A stretch of 47,958 bases of DNA from Methanocella sp. Lineage in GTDB: Archaea; Halobacteriota; Methanocellia; Methanocellales; Methanocellaceae. Below are positions 31,461-39,551 of the stretch, in pieces (within the stretch, counting starts at the first letter, position 1; each line of letters starts with the position of its first letter). The position numbers and the translations under genes were made by a program. The stretch lies in assembly GCF_035506375.1 (NCBI RefSeq), contig NZ_DATJPM010000002.1, positions 1 to 47,958 of the forward strand, written 5' to 3'. The notes under the pieces were generated by a model. It did not search any database and was not told the DNA's origin. It saw only the letters and a program-made list of their open reading frames with translations.

Positions 31461-32792
31461 ATGCCTAAATTCAAAGACAAAATAGACCTATACGACGATA
31501 AGGGAAAACTTTTAGAAAAGGATGTACCCCTTGAGGCAGTCAGCCCGGTCATCAACCCGGCGATCCGCAAGATCGTCAACTTAACCAAGAGAACTGTGGC
31601 TGTAAGCCTGGAAGGCATCGAAGGCGCCCTGAAGTCCGGCAAAGTCGGCGGCAAGGGCAGGCAGGTCCTCGGAAGAAGCCTGGACCTTTCCATCGTCAAG
31701 GACGCTGACAAGATCGCCAAGGTAGTCGCTGACACTGTCCGCATCAACAAGAGTGACGATACTGCGGTCAAGGTCATCGGCGGCGGCAAGAGCCTGCTCG
31801 TCCAGGTCCCGACCCAGAGGGTCGAGTCCGGCGCAGAGTTCGTCGCCAGCCTGAGCAGCACCGCATCGGCGGTCACCGAAGCCATTCTCGACATGTACAA
31901 AGTCGACATGTTCGACGCACCGTACGTCAAGAATGCAGTCTGGGGCATGTACCCGCAGACCATGGATCTGGTCGGCGGCAACGTCAAGATGATCCTCGAG
32001 ATCCCCCAGAAGGACGAGGGCGTCGGCTATGCGTTAAGGAACATCCTTACCAACCACTGCGTCGTTATCGCGAAGAGGAACACCATGAACGTCGCCGCGC
32101 TGTCCTCGATCTTCGAGCAGGCCGGCGTCTGGGAAATGGGCGACGCTGTCGGACCATGGGAACGCTACCAGCTACTCGGCTTTGCGTACCAGGGCCTGAA
32201 CGCGAACAACATGCTCTACAACACTGTCAAGGAGAACGGCAAGAACGGCACCATCGGGTCCGTCGTTGCCACCGTCGTTGGCAAGGCTGTAGATGACAAA
32301 GTCATTAAAGTCGAGAAGACACTTCCGTCCGGCTACAAGCTGTACACGACGGACGACATCCCGATGTGGAACGCCTACACTGCAGTCGCCACAATGGCCG
32401 CGACCATGGTAAACTGCGGCGCATTAAGAGGCGCACAGGCGGTATCGTCCACTCTGCTGTACGCCAACGACCTCATCGAAAGAGAGACCGGCCTGCCGGG
32501 CTGCGACTTCGGTAAGGTAGAGGGTACTGCCGTCGGGTTCTCGTTCTTCAGCCACTCGATCTACGGTGGCGGCGGACCGGGCGTTTTCAACGGCAACCAC
32601 GTCGTTACCAGGCACAGCAAAGGCTTTGCAATTCCGTGCGTATCGGCGGCCTGCTCGCTAGATGCCGGCACCCAGATGTTCAGCCCCGAGGCGACCTCTG
32701 GTATCCTGGGCATATTCAGCGAGATCCCCGAGTTCAGGGAGCCGCTCACGCATGTCGCAAAGGGAGCTGCGGAGGTCAAGGGTAAGGTATAA
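31461..32792 (+). CDS. mcrB: Methyl-coenzyme M reductase beta subunit
   Basis: A 443-residue subunit of the enzyme that makes methane from methyl-coenzyme M and coenzyme B. The C-terminal half is the all-helical core; Tyr368 in SHSIYGGGGPG corresponds to the active-site Tyr367 of the Methanothermobacter marburgensis enzyme, and FNGNHVVTRHSKGFAIPC follows. Length is as expected. It is the first gene of mcrBDCGA, preceded by a very strong ribosome-binding site and a structured leader. Confidence 0.97.
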   Translation: MPKFKDKIDLYDDKGKLLEKDVPLEAVSPVINPAIRKIVNLTKRTVAVSLEGIEGALKSGKVGGKGRQVLGRSLDLSIVKDADKIAKVVADTVRINKSDDTAVKVIGGGKSLLVQVPTQRVESGAEFVASLSSTASAVTEAILDMYKVDMFDAPYVKNAVWGMYPQTMDLVGGNVKMILEIPQKDEGVGYALRNILTNHCVVIAKRNTMNVAALSSIFEQAGVWEMGDAVGPWERYQLLGFAYQGLNANNMLYNTVKENGKNGTIGSVVATVVGKAVDDKVIKVEKTLPSGYKLYTTDDIPMWNAYTAVATMAATMVNCGALRGAQAVSSTLLYANDLIERETGLPGCDFGKVEGTAVGFSFFSHSIYGGGGPGVFNGNHVVTRHSKGFAIPCVSAACSLDAGTQMFSPEATSGILGIFSEIPEFREPLTHVAKGAAEVKGKV

Positions 32793-32819
32793 GAAAGCTA
32801 AGAATGCGGAGTTTGAAAA

Positions 32820-33314
32820 ATGGTATTACCGGTAAATGGGAAAAAGAGGCTGTTGCAGCTTGAAATTTTCCCCTCGCGACTGCTCACCGTAGAAACGGCC
32901 CAGAAACTGCTCAATGAGCTGAACAAGATCAGCGGCATCACCCGAATGGTGGTCTATGGCCCTGGCCTTCCCAAGGATGACCCCCAGAACTTGCTCGATG
33001 GCAAGTTCGAGGCTCAGAAAAAATATCTGAACATCCTGGGAGAGCGGGTCGAGCTCACCGTCCAGGTCGGAAGGGTCTGGGTCGAGGTCGAGGACATCGC
33101 GGTAAAAGACAAGATCAGGGAAGCTTGTGAAAAGACGTTGCCCATCCCCTTCGACATCAACGAAGGGCTCTACCTCAGAACGAGGAAGACGATAACGGAC
33201 TATGTCCGGAAGGGCGGTAACGTCGACGACATAAGCCTGGGCATGTTCGACCCAAAGTCAAAGCGCAAGCCATCGTGCTGCGGGCCGAGGTCGGACAAGC
33301 ATATGGATGAATAA
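32820..33314 (+). CDS. mcrD: Methyl-coenzyme M reductase operon protein D
   Basis: A 164-residue protein that is not part of the final enzyme but associates with it, thought to assist assembly or activation, possibly delivering coenzyme F430. The core is a ferredoxin-like fold (LEIFPSRLLTVETAQKLLNE, RMVVYGPGLP, VGRVWVEVED). The C-terminus has the tail KRKPSCCGPRSDKHMDE with a Cys pair. It stands between mcrB (27-base gap) and mcrC, as usual for this operon. Confidence 0.93.
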   Translation: MVLPVNGKKRLLQLEIFPSRLLTVETAQKLLNELNKISGITRMVVYGPGLPKDDPQNLLDGKFEAQKKYLNILGERVELTVQVGRVWVEVEDIAVKDKIREACEKTLPIPFDINEGLYLRTRKTITDYVRKGGNVDDISLGMFDPKSKRKPSCCGPRSDKHMDE

Positions 33315-33333
33315 AAACGTGAGATGATATCAA

Positions 33334-33957
33334 ATGCCAATAGACCGAGAGACACAGGTTGTGGATTGCAGGGAAAGCATGGGGCTGGATAAGGGCGGGG
33401 GCCTTGCCCAGAGGGGCACTCTGTCCGAGACGGGCCGGCCCGATGTAATAGCCATAGCGATGACTCCCGGCAAGCGGCATATCACAAAGCCCGTCTGTGA
33501 GATCACCCACGGCTTACGAAGGGAGGGCATCCAGGTCAGCGTGCTGGTCCTTTTCTCCGGAGGTGGCGTCCCGTCGGATGCGAAGGATGCCGCGATCGGG
33601 AGAGGCCCGAAATTCGGAATGTCCGAAAAGGAGATCGAGCAGATAAACCGCCATAAGCTGGCATTGATACACCTGGGCAACGTTAAGTCTCACGTCTTAT
33701 ACAAGGCCAGGGACATACTACGGTTCGTCAGTATCCCCGCCATTGTCGTATGCCAGGCCCCTGTCGACTTCGAGGACTTCGCCAGAATAGGCGTCAAGAC
33801 CCGTGTCGTTAACCCGGAACCTGATAAGGTCGAAACACAAGGGACGATCATCGAGATCGTCACCGGTATCACGAGAGGTCAGACTTGCTCGAGAGACAAG
33901 CTGAACGAGATCGTGAAAGATATCATTAAAATTAACCCGCAGAAGCTAGCTACATAA
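33334..33957 (+). CDS. mcrC: Methyl-coenzyme M reductase operon protein C
   Basis: A 207-residue protein belonging to the ATP-dependent complex that reductively activates the nickel of F430 in Mcr; McrC of Methanothermobacter was found in that activation complex. Recognisable parts are QVVDCRESMGLDKGGGLAQR, AIAMTPGKRHITKPVCEI, VLFSGGGVPSDA and HKLALIHLGNVKSH. Length matches the family. It follows mcrD by 19 bases with a GTGAGATGAT stretch as likely ribosome-binding region. Confidence 0.93.
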   Translation: MPIDRETQVVDCRESMGLDKGGGLAQRGTLSETGRPDVIAIAMTPGKRHITKPVCEITHGLRREGIQVSVLVLFSGGGVPSDAKDAAIGRGPKFGMSEKEIEQINRHKLALIHLGNVKSHVLYKARDILRFVSIPAIVVCQAPVDFEDFARIGVKTRVVNPEPDKVETQGTIIEIVTGITRGQTCSRDKLNEIVKDIIKINPQKLAT

Positions 33958-33969
33958 GGAGTGAAAAAT

Positions 33970-34728
33970 ATGGCATACAAAGCACAATACTACCCCGGTA
34001 AAACTTCTGTGGCCCAGAACCGTAAGAAGTTCATGGACCCATCATACAAGCTGGAGAAGATCAGAAGCCTCTCCGATGATGACGTCGTAGTCATGCTGGG
34101 ACACCGCGCTCCGGGTTCCGCATACAAGACCATCCACCCGCCCCTCAAGGAAGGCGGCGAGCCGGATGACCCGATCAGAAAGATCGTAGAGCCCACCCCC
34201 GGCGCAGCAGCCGGCGACAGGATCAGGTACTGCCAGTTCACTGACTCCATGTTCTACGCTCCGTCCGTCCCGTACGTCCGGTCTTGGATGGCTTCGACCA
34301 GGTACAGGGGAGTAGACCCCGGTACTCTGTCCGGCCGTCAGATCGTCGAGGCACGTGAGAGGGATATCGAAAAGATATCCAAGGAGCTCCTGGAGGGCGA
34401 AACCTACGATGCGGCCAGGACCGGCTTAAGGGGCTGCACCGTGCACGGCCACTCCCTCAGGCTGAACGAGAACGGCATGATGTTCGACATGCTGCAGAGG
34501 GTCGTCCTGGACAAGAACGGCAACGTCTACGCCGTCAAGGACCAGGTCGGCGACCCGCTGGACCGCAAGGTTAACCTCGGCAAGCCCATGTCCGATGCGG
34601 AACTCAAGAAGAGGACCACCATCTACTTCATCGGCGGCGTACCCTTCAGGTCCGACGCTGAGGTCGTAGGCTGGGTCCAGAGGATCCACAACGAGAGGAC
34701 CAAGTGCGGCTTCGCGCCGAAGTTGTAA
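33970..34728 (+). CDS. mcrG: Methyl-coenzyme M reductase gamma subunit
   Basis: A 252-residue subunit, starting MAYKAQYYPGKTSVAQNRKK. It contributes to binding of F430 and coenzyme M; conserved stretches include VVMLGHRAPGSAYKTIHPPL, RYCQFTDSMFYAPSVPY, RGCTVHGHSLRLNENGMMFD. The start at 33970 is preferred over a GTG nine bases upstream, since GGAGTG stands before it at proper spacing. It lies between mcrC and mcrA. Confidence 0.96.
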   Translation: MAYKAQYYPGKTSVAQNRKKFMDPSYKLEKIRSLSDDDVVVMLGHRAPGSAYKTIHPPLKEGGEPDDPIRKIVEPTPGAAAGDRIRYCQFTDSMFYAPSVPYVRSWMASTRYRGVDPGTLSGRQIVEARERDIEKISKELLEGETYDAARTGLRGCTVHGHSLRLNENGMMFDMLQRVVLDKNGNVYAVKDQVGDPLDRKVNLGKPMSDAELKKRTTIYFIGGVPFRSDAEVVGWVQRIHNERTKCGFAPKL

Positions 34729-34744
34729 GGTGAGGTGAGATAAA

Positions 34745-36418
34745 ATGTCTGTTAAAGAAACCCAGAAGAGATTCATAAAGGCGATGAAGAAGAAGTTCGC
34801 CGGAGAAGACCCCACCTCCACGACGACTGTGTACAAGTACGAAGGCTACACACAGTCCAAGAGGAAGGTCGAGTTCAAGAAGGCCGGAGACGCCATCGCG
34901 AAGAAGAGGGGCATCTCGGCTTACAACCCCATGGTCCACATAGGCGGTATCCCGCTCGGCCAGAGGCAGCTCACCCCGTACGTCGTATCCGGAACTGATG
35001 TCGTAGTAGAGGGCGATGACCTCCACTTCGTCAACAACGCTGCAATGCAGCAGTTCTGGGATGAGATCCGCAGGACCGTTATCGTCGGCCTGGACACGGC
35101 CCATGCGACCCTGGAGAAGCGTCTCGGCAAGACCGTTACCCCTGAGACTATCAGCAACTACCTGGCTGTGCTCAACCATGCAATGCCCGGCGCTGCGGTC
35201 GTTCAGGAACACATGGTCGAAACCAACCCGAACCTGGTGGACGACTGTTACGTCAAGGTCTTCACCGGTGACGACGAGCTCGCTGACTCCATCGACAAGC
35301 AGTACGTCCTGGACATCAACAAGGCCTTCCCGAAGGAGCAGGCCGCAGCCCTGAAGAAGGCTGTCGGCAAGTCCCTGTGGCAGGCCGTCCACATCCCGAC
35401 CACCGTGGTCAGGACGTGCGACGGTGGCACGACCTCCAGATGGTCGGCCATGCAGATCGGCATGTCGTTCATCGACGCCTACAAGATGTGCGCCGGTGAA
35501 GCGGCCGTCGCCGACCTCGCGTTCGCCGCAAAGCATGCCTCGTTAGTCGAGATGGCAGACATTCTGCCAGCCAGGCGTGCCAGGGGCCCCAACGAGCCCG
35601 GCGGATTAAGCTTCGGCTTCCTCGCAGACATCGTGCAGACCAACCGCAAGTACCCGGACGACCCGTGTAAGTCGTCGCTTGAGGTAGTCGCGGCCGGCTG
35701 CATGCTGTATGACCAGATCTGGCTCGGCTCCTACATGTCCGGTGGTGTCGGCTTCACGCAGTATGCGACCGCCGCCTACACCGATGATATCCTGGATGAC
35801 TTCACCTACTACGGCTACGACTATGCCAAGGGCAAGTACAAGATCGGCCAGACCAAGCCGACCATGGACATAGTCAACGACCTCGGCACGGAAGTCACCC
35901 TGTATGGTATCGAGCAGTACGAGAAGTACCCGACCACCCTCGAGGACCACTTCGGTGGCTCGCAGAGGGCGACCGTGCTGGCAGCTGCCTCGGGTGTTAC
36001 CGCCGCAATGGCGACTGGCAACTCGAACGCTGGCCTGTCGGCCTGGTACCTGTCCATGTACCTGCACAAGGAAGCATGGGGCAGGCTCGGATTCTTCGGC
36101 TACGACCTGCAGGACCAGTGCGGCGCGACCAACGTGTTCTCGTGCCGCTCGGATGAGGGCGCCATCGATGAGTTAAGAGGCCCGAACTACCCGAACTACG
36201 CGATGAACGTCGGCCACCAGGGTGGCTATGCCGGTATCGCCGGCGCAGCCCACTTCGGCCGCGGCGACGCGTGGACGGCGAGCCCGCTCATCAAGATCTG
36301 CTTCGCGGACAAGAACCTGGCCTTCGACTTCACCGAGCCGAGGAAAGAGTTCGCCCGCGGCGCGATCCGCGAGTTCATGCCGGCCGGCGAGAGGACTCTC
36401 GTCATCCCCGCAAAGTAA
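34745..36418 (+). CDS. mcrA: Methyl-coenzyme M reductase alpha subunit
   Basis: A 557-residue catalytic subunit. All key sites of the M. marburgensis enzyme are found with a constant offset of seven: the F430-ligating Gln154, Tyr340 in GVGFTQYATAAY, and the positions that are modified after translation, His264 (N-methyl), Arg278 (5-methyl, in LPARRARGPNEPGG), Gln407 (2-methyl), Gly452 (thioglycine, in FFGYDLQDQCG) and Cys459 (S-methyl). Whether each modification is made depends on enzymes outside the window. The ribosome-binding region is a duplicated GGTGAGGTGAG. It is the last gene of the operon and is followed by a hairpin terminator. Confidence 0.98.
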   Translation: MSVKETQKRFIKAMKKKFAGEDPTSTTTVYKYEGYTQSKRKVEFKKAGDAIAKKRGISAYNPMVHIGGIPLGQRQLTPYVVSGTDVVVEGDDLHFVNNAAMQQFWDEIRRTVIVGLDTAHATLEKRLGKTVTPETISNYLAVLNHAMPGAAVVQEHMVETNPNLVDDCYVKVFTGDDELADSIDKQYVLDINKAFPKEQAAALKKAVGKSLWQAVHIPTTVVRTCDGGTTSRWSAMQIGMSFIDAYKMCAGEAAVADLAFAAKHASLVEMADILPARRARGPNEPGGLSFGFLADIVQTNRKYPDDPCKSSLEVVAAGCMLYDQIWLGSYMSGGVGFTQYATAAYTDDILDDFTYYGYDYAKGKYKIGQTKPTMDIVNDLGTEVTLYGIEQYEKYPTTLEDHFGGSQRATVLAAASGVTAAMATGNSNAGLSAWYLSMYLHKEAWGRLGFFGYDLQDQCGATNVFSCRSDEGAIDELRGPNYPNYAMNVGHQGGYAGIAGAAHFGRGDAWTASPLIKICFADKNLAFDFTEPRKEFARGAIREFMPAGERTLVIPAK

Positions 36419-36431
36419 GTGCGAAACTTCG

Positions 36432-36470
36432 ATTGAGGTTCTTCGGAACCTCAATTTTTCCTCTTTTTTA
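36432..36470 (+). terminator. Hairpin terminator after mcrA
   Basis: ATTGAGGTTC (36432-36441) and GAACCTCAAT (36446-36455) form a perfect ten-base stem around the stable TTCG tetraloop, followed by TTTTCCTCTTTTTTA. It starts 14 bases after the mcrA stop. Such hairpin plus T-rich tail should end or protect the mcr transcript. Confidence 0.8.
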
Positions 36471-36473
36471 TAA

Positions 36474-36530
36474 CACGGAGTTTCAGAGTTTTTCAAAGGC
36501 ACAGAGTTGCATCGTCGCTTTGGCGGTATC
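36474..36530. repeat. Degenerate member of the CACAGAG repeat family
   Basis: ACACGGAGTTTCAGAG and GGCACAGAGTTGCATCG stand in the short gap between the mcr terminator and the TrmO-like gene. They resemble the units at 19495-19800 but are degraded. No gene here. Confidence 0.35.
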
Positions 36531-36544
36531 TGTTTTATAAAATG

Positions 36545-37045
36545 CTATTTTTGCAGGCTTCCAGGGGTGTATTTCTTTACGTCAGAAATCTCGAACTTCT
36601 GCTCGTCGACCCAGCCACTCCTGGCGTTCTCCCGGCAGTCGAACTGCCGGATATAGGGCTTAATGTCGAGTAAGGGCGTGCCGTCGAGCATGTCCGCGCC
36701 GCGTATCTCGAGGATGTTGCCTTTTACGCCTCTGAGCTCAACGATAGAAAGCCCGATCGGATTAGGCCGGTTAAAGTGCCGTATGGCGAATATGCCCCTT
36801 TGTTTTTTATTATCCAAAAAGGGCTTCTGGACGAGCGAGCAGGCCCCTGCCTGGTGAAAATGGTATATCAAAAAAATATGCGAAAACCCTTCGATGTCCT
36901 TCAAGCCCGAAGAATATTCGGTAAAGACCTCGACCGTGCCGTCCGCATCGCTCAGGGCGCTCTGGATGGGCGTATCCTTGCAGTCCTTAAATCCAGTATG
37001 TATGATGCCGATGGGCTTGTAGGATATTACCGCCTTCGCCTTCAT
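36545..37045 (-). CDS. TrmO/TsaA-like tRNA t6A37 methyltransferase
   Basis: A 166-residue protein of the UPF0066/TsaA family; E. coli TrmO uses S-adenosylmethionine to methylate N6 of t6A37 in tRNA-Thr. The beta-barrel fold starts KPIGIIHTGFKDCKDTPIQ, then FSHIFLIYHFHQA, the hallmark FNRPNPIGLSIVEL and ADMLDGTPLLDIKPYIRQFD. In the usual motif Thr-Arg-Ser/Ala-Pro precedes RPNPIG; here it is IRHFNRPNPIG. In some archaea relatives may have other substrates, so the function is probable, not certain. Its downstream end reads toward the mcr terminator. Confidence 0.85.
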   Translation of the reverse strand: MKAKAVISYKPIGIIHTGFKDCKDTPIQSALSDADGTVEVFTEYSSGLKDIEGFSHIFLIYHFHQAGACSLVQKPFLDNKKQRGIFAIRHFNRPNPIGLSIVELRGVKGNILEIRGADMLDGTPLLDIKPYIRQFDCRENARSGWVDEQKFEISDVKKYTPGSLQK

Positions 37046-37086
37046 AATGAACTCATTAGAAAAGGGCGTGTAATCATGCTTATGCT

Positions 37087-37368
37087 TTACGTCCCGGCGT
37101 CCGGGTTATCGGACCTCTTCCGGATCCTCTCGGCCACGGCCCGGTCGTAGACGTGCTTGAACCGGGTCCTGTGGTTGGCGTCGATGAACAGCTCGATCTC
37201 CACGTCGACAGTTACTTCCCCGATGGCGGACGCTACGGTCTCGTTGACCGTATCCCTGAGCATGTCCCAATCGCGCCCCAGGGCGATAAGCAGCCCCAGG
37301 CCGCCGTCGTGGACCGCGACCAACTCTCCTTCTCTTTCAATGACCTCGAAGGTTACCAGCATATCCAT
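37087..37368 (-). CDS. HicB-like small hypothetical protein (93 aa)
   Basis: A short protein whose N-terminus (MLVTFEVIEREGELVAVHDG, then a helix with WDMLRDTVNETVASAI) has the beta-strand, turn, helix layout of HicB-type partial RNase H folds. No HicA toxin gene is adjacent, so it is not evidently a toxin-antitoxin pair. The second half is basic (RTRFKHVYDRAVAERIRKRS) and unlike a known DNA-binding domain. It is on the same strand as the TrmO-like gene, 41 bases upstream of it. Function unknown. Confidence 0.55.
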   Translation of the reverse strand: MDMLVTFEVIEREGELVAVHDGGLGLLIALGRDWDMLRDTVNETVASAIGEVTVDVEIELFIDANHRTRFKHVYDRAVAERIRKRSDNPDAGT

Positions 37369-37402
37369 GAATAAGATTTGTGGGGCATATATTTTATATT
37401 AA

Positions 37403-37756
37403 TTTCTGCCAGATGCCATTATAAGGCCGCATTTTAAGATAACCGGATTCGCAGGCCCATTCGTGGAAAAGCATGGCCACCACAGGATGGACGTGACCAT
37501 CTGGAGAATCGTCCGTATCTTCACCAGTCAGGGCGGGTCAGGATGGCTCCTGCACACATAAGCTTTTTATTCTCTGCCTCGAACCGCCAGTCGAGCGGGC
37601 GATTAATTCCCTATCGCATAATAATAAATAATATTTTATATAAGTTTTATTATACATAATAAACGTGAAAAACGGGTTATTTTTCCGATTAAAGGCAAAT
37701 ACCGGGTCCTTGTTACCAGTAGCCGCATTTCGAAAGATTTATTACTCTACAAACCC
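37403..37756. other. Gap upstream of the mtr operon, no confident gene
   Basis: Between 37403 and 37560 the base composition is mixed and one frame (plus strand, about 37462-37560) reads VEKHGHHRMDVTIWRIVRIF before a stop; it has no good start site or Shine-Dalgarno and may be a decayed coding fragment. From 37600 on the sequence is AT-rich, with TATA-like stretches, forming the upstream part of the mtr promoter region. Confidence 0.4.
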
Positions 37757-37819
37757 TTTTAAAAATGATACTTATAGCCCTAATTATGGATGTCTGTTCC
37801 CTACACCTATCCATAATTA
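37757..37819 (+). promoter_or_regulatory. mtr operon promoter with perfect inverted repeat at the likely transcript start
   Basis: TTTTAAAAA (37757-37765) is a good TATA candidate, predicting transcription to begin near 37785. Eleven-base arms TAATTATGGAT (37781-37791) and ATCCATAATTA (37809-37819) form a perfect inverted repeat with a 17-base spacer at exactly this place, followed by the ribosome-binding site GAGGAGG about nine bases before mtrE. It is either an operator overlapping the start of transcription or a hairpin at the 5' end of the mtr mRNA. Confidence 0.6.
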
Positions 37820-37842
37820 TAAACTAAAGAGGAGGATAACAC

Positions 37843-38739
37843 ATGGTAGAAACAATAGTACTGAGCCTAGGAGCGGCTGCACTCATGGGTGCCTGTGCTA
37901 CTATTGCGGGGGCTGCGGAAGACCTGGAGTCGGATTTCGGCTCACAGTCCAACGCGAACTCGCAGGTACAGCTTGCTCCGCAGGTAGGTTACTTACACCG
38001 CTACTACAACAAGGCAGTCAGCGGTGAGCCGGTAGCCTACGGGTTCTTATGCTGCACCGGTGCAGCCATCGCACTGGCTCTCATGGCGGCGTTTAAGGTT
38101 AACCCCGTCCTGGCCCTTGCGTTCGGCGCCCTGGCGGCCTCGTTGATGTACGGTGTATATGCAACGACGGCCTACATGGGCAGGCTGACCGGCCAGAAAA
38201 GATTTGGCCAACCGATATATCTTGATATATTGTTAACGACAACACCAGCTATTATCGCCCATGCCTTTATCGCGGCAATGGCGATCGGGACGTTCTCTTA
38301 TTTAATGAACTGGATCCTCGGACAACCGTTCCCGTTCCCGATCCTCGCAATGCTGTGGGGCGTAATCGTCGGTGGTATGGGCTCTGCTGTGGGTGATGTC
38401 CACTATGGTGCCGAAAGGGAATACCAGAACAAGCCCTTCGGCATGGGATTACCTGCCGCACAGTCGGGCAAGATCGTCCAGAAGGGCGAGGCCGGCCTGA
38501 GGAACAGCATCGACGTGGCCGGCTACTGCGTCAAGCACGGCGGTCCCCTTACCGGATTCGGCCTGGGCATCACCGTATTCTTAGACAGCTGGAGAGAGAT
38601 ACTGTTCACCCAGTACTGGAATGGCTGGGGCGCAATGGTCGCCGGCTTATTGCTCGTCCTGATCTGGGTCATCGTGAACCGCATGCTCGAGATGTGGACC
38701 AAGAAGACGTATCCGGCATACAAGGCAGCGGAGGAATAA
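37843..38739 (+). CDS. mtrE: Tetrahydromethanopterin S-methyltransferase subunit E
   Basis: A 298-residue membrane subunit of the Na+-pumping methyltransferase that moves the methyl group from methyl-tetrahydromethanopterin to coenzyme M. About six to seven membrane helices; segments ESDFGSQSNANSQVQLAPQ, GEPVAYGFLCC and HYGAEREYQNKPFGMGLPAA are conserved in MtrE. With MtrC and MtrD it forms the membrane ion-translocating part. It is the first gene of mtrEDCBAFGH, with GAGGAGG before its ATG. Confidence 0.96.
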   Translation: MVETIVLSLGAAALMGACATIAGAAEDLESDFGSQSNANSQVQLAPQVGYLHRYYNKAVSGEPVAYGFLCCTGAAIALALMAAFKVNPVLALAFGALAASLMYGVYATTAYMGRLTGQKRFGQPIYLDILLTTTPAIIAHAFIAAMAIGTFSYLMNWILGQPFPFPILAMLWGVIVGGMGSAVGDVHYGAEREYQNKPFGMGLPAAQSGKIVQKGEAGLRNSIDVAGYCVKHGGPLTGFGLGITVFLDSWREILFTQYWNGWGAMVAGLLLVLIWVIVNRMLEMWTKKTYPAYKAAEE

Positions 38740-38740
38740 C

Positions 38741-39550
38741 ATGGACCCGATAACATTGATCATAATACTATTAGCCATAACCATCGGCGGACTTCTCATA
38801 GGAGTCGGCGTTCACTTCGTGCCCGTCGGCGGCGCGCCTGCCGCGATGGCACAGGCGACCGGTATCGGTACCGGCACCACGATGCTCGCGTTCTCGTCGG
38901 GCGCCCTGGGGCTGATAAGTGCCGGTTTTACCGTGAACGATATATACCGCGGCTCGCTTAAGACAGCCTACCCGGGCTTCGCGCCCGCTTTGAATGACGG
39001 CACTCTGCTGTCGCTCAGCGGTATATCATCGAACCTGGGGGCCATTATTCTGGTGCTCGTCGCGGGTATCGTCGGCGCCATGCTCATGATGGTCATCCTG
39101 GCAGTCGTCGCAAATATCATGTACTCGTTCGCGATCGGCGTACCCCTGGTCTCGGCCAAGGTCAAGTACGACCCGATCACCGGCGACAGGCAGGACCTCT
39201 GGGTCACCAGGGGAACTGAAGGCCACGGCACTCCGACCGTCGCCATCATCAGCTCGCTCATCGGCGGACTGCTCGGCGGCCTGGGCGGCGCAATGCTGTA
39301 CCTGGCGTTCATGGCAGGCGGATTCGGCAACTACGCCAACTTCGGCGTCGCCGGGATCGCTGCCGCGGCGTTCCTCACGATAGGCATATTCTTCGTGAAC
39401 TCGGTCCTGGCGTCGTACAACATAACAGGTACGATCGAAGGCTTCCACGACCCGAAGTTCAAGAGAGTGCCGCGGGCGGTCATCGCATGCACGATCGCCT
39501 CGTTCGTGCTGGGCATCTGGGCTGTTGCACTGATATCCCTGGGGGTATAA
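38741..39550 (+). CDS. mtrD: Tetrahydromethanopterin S-methyltransferase subunit D
   Basis: A 269-residue membrane subunit with about six to seven helices. Conserved MtrD features are GGLLIGVGVHFVPVGGAPAA, MAQATGIGTGTTMLAF, and the loop VSAKVKYDPITGDRQDLWVT. The start follows the mtrE stop by one base, and GGAGGAATAA at the end of mtrE serves as ribosome-binding site. It takes part in Na+ translocation. Confidence 0.96.
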   Translation: MDPITLIIILLAITIGGLLIGVGVHFVPVGGAPAAMAQATGIGTGTTMLAFSSGALGLISAGFTVNDIYRGSLKTAYPGFAPALNDGTLLSLSGISSNLGAIILVLVAGIVGAMLMMVILAVVANIMYSFAIGVPLVSAKVKYDPITGDRQDLWVTRGTEGHGTPTVAIISSLIGGLLGGLGGAMLYLAFMAGGFGNYANFGVAGIAAAAFLTIGIFFVNSVLASYNITGTIEGFHDPKFKRVPRAVIACTIASFVLGIWAVALISLGV

Positions 39551-39551
39551 A

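Noticed and set aside
34646..35536. 296-residue minus-strand frame opposite mcrG/mcrA
   Set aside because: Antisense shadow of mcrA, no independent signals.
37087..37368. HicAB toxin-antitoxin system
   Set aside because: Only a HicB-like fold is suggested; no HicA-like gene with a catalytic His stands on either side.
37462..37560. Plus-strand frame with HGHHRMDV near the mtr promoter
   Set aside because: Only about 30 codons, no convincing start, no family recognised; mentioned as a possible decayed fragment but not called as a gene.
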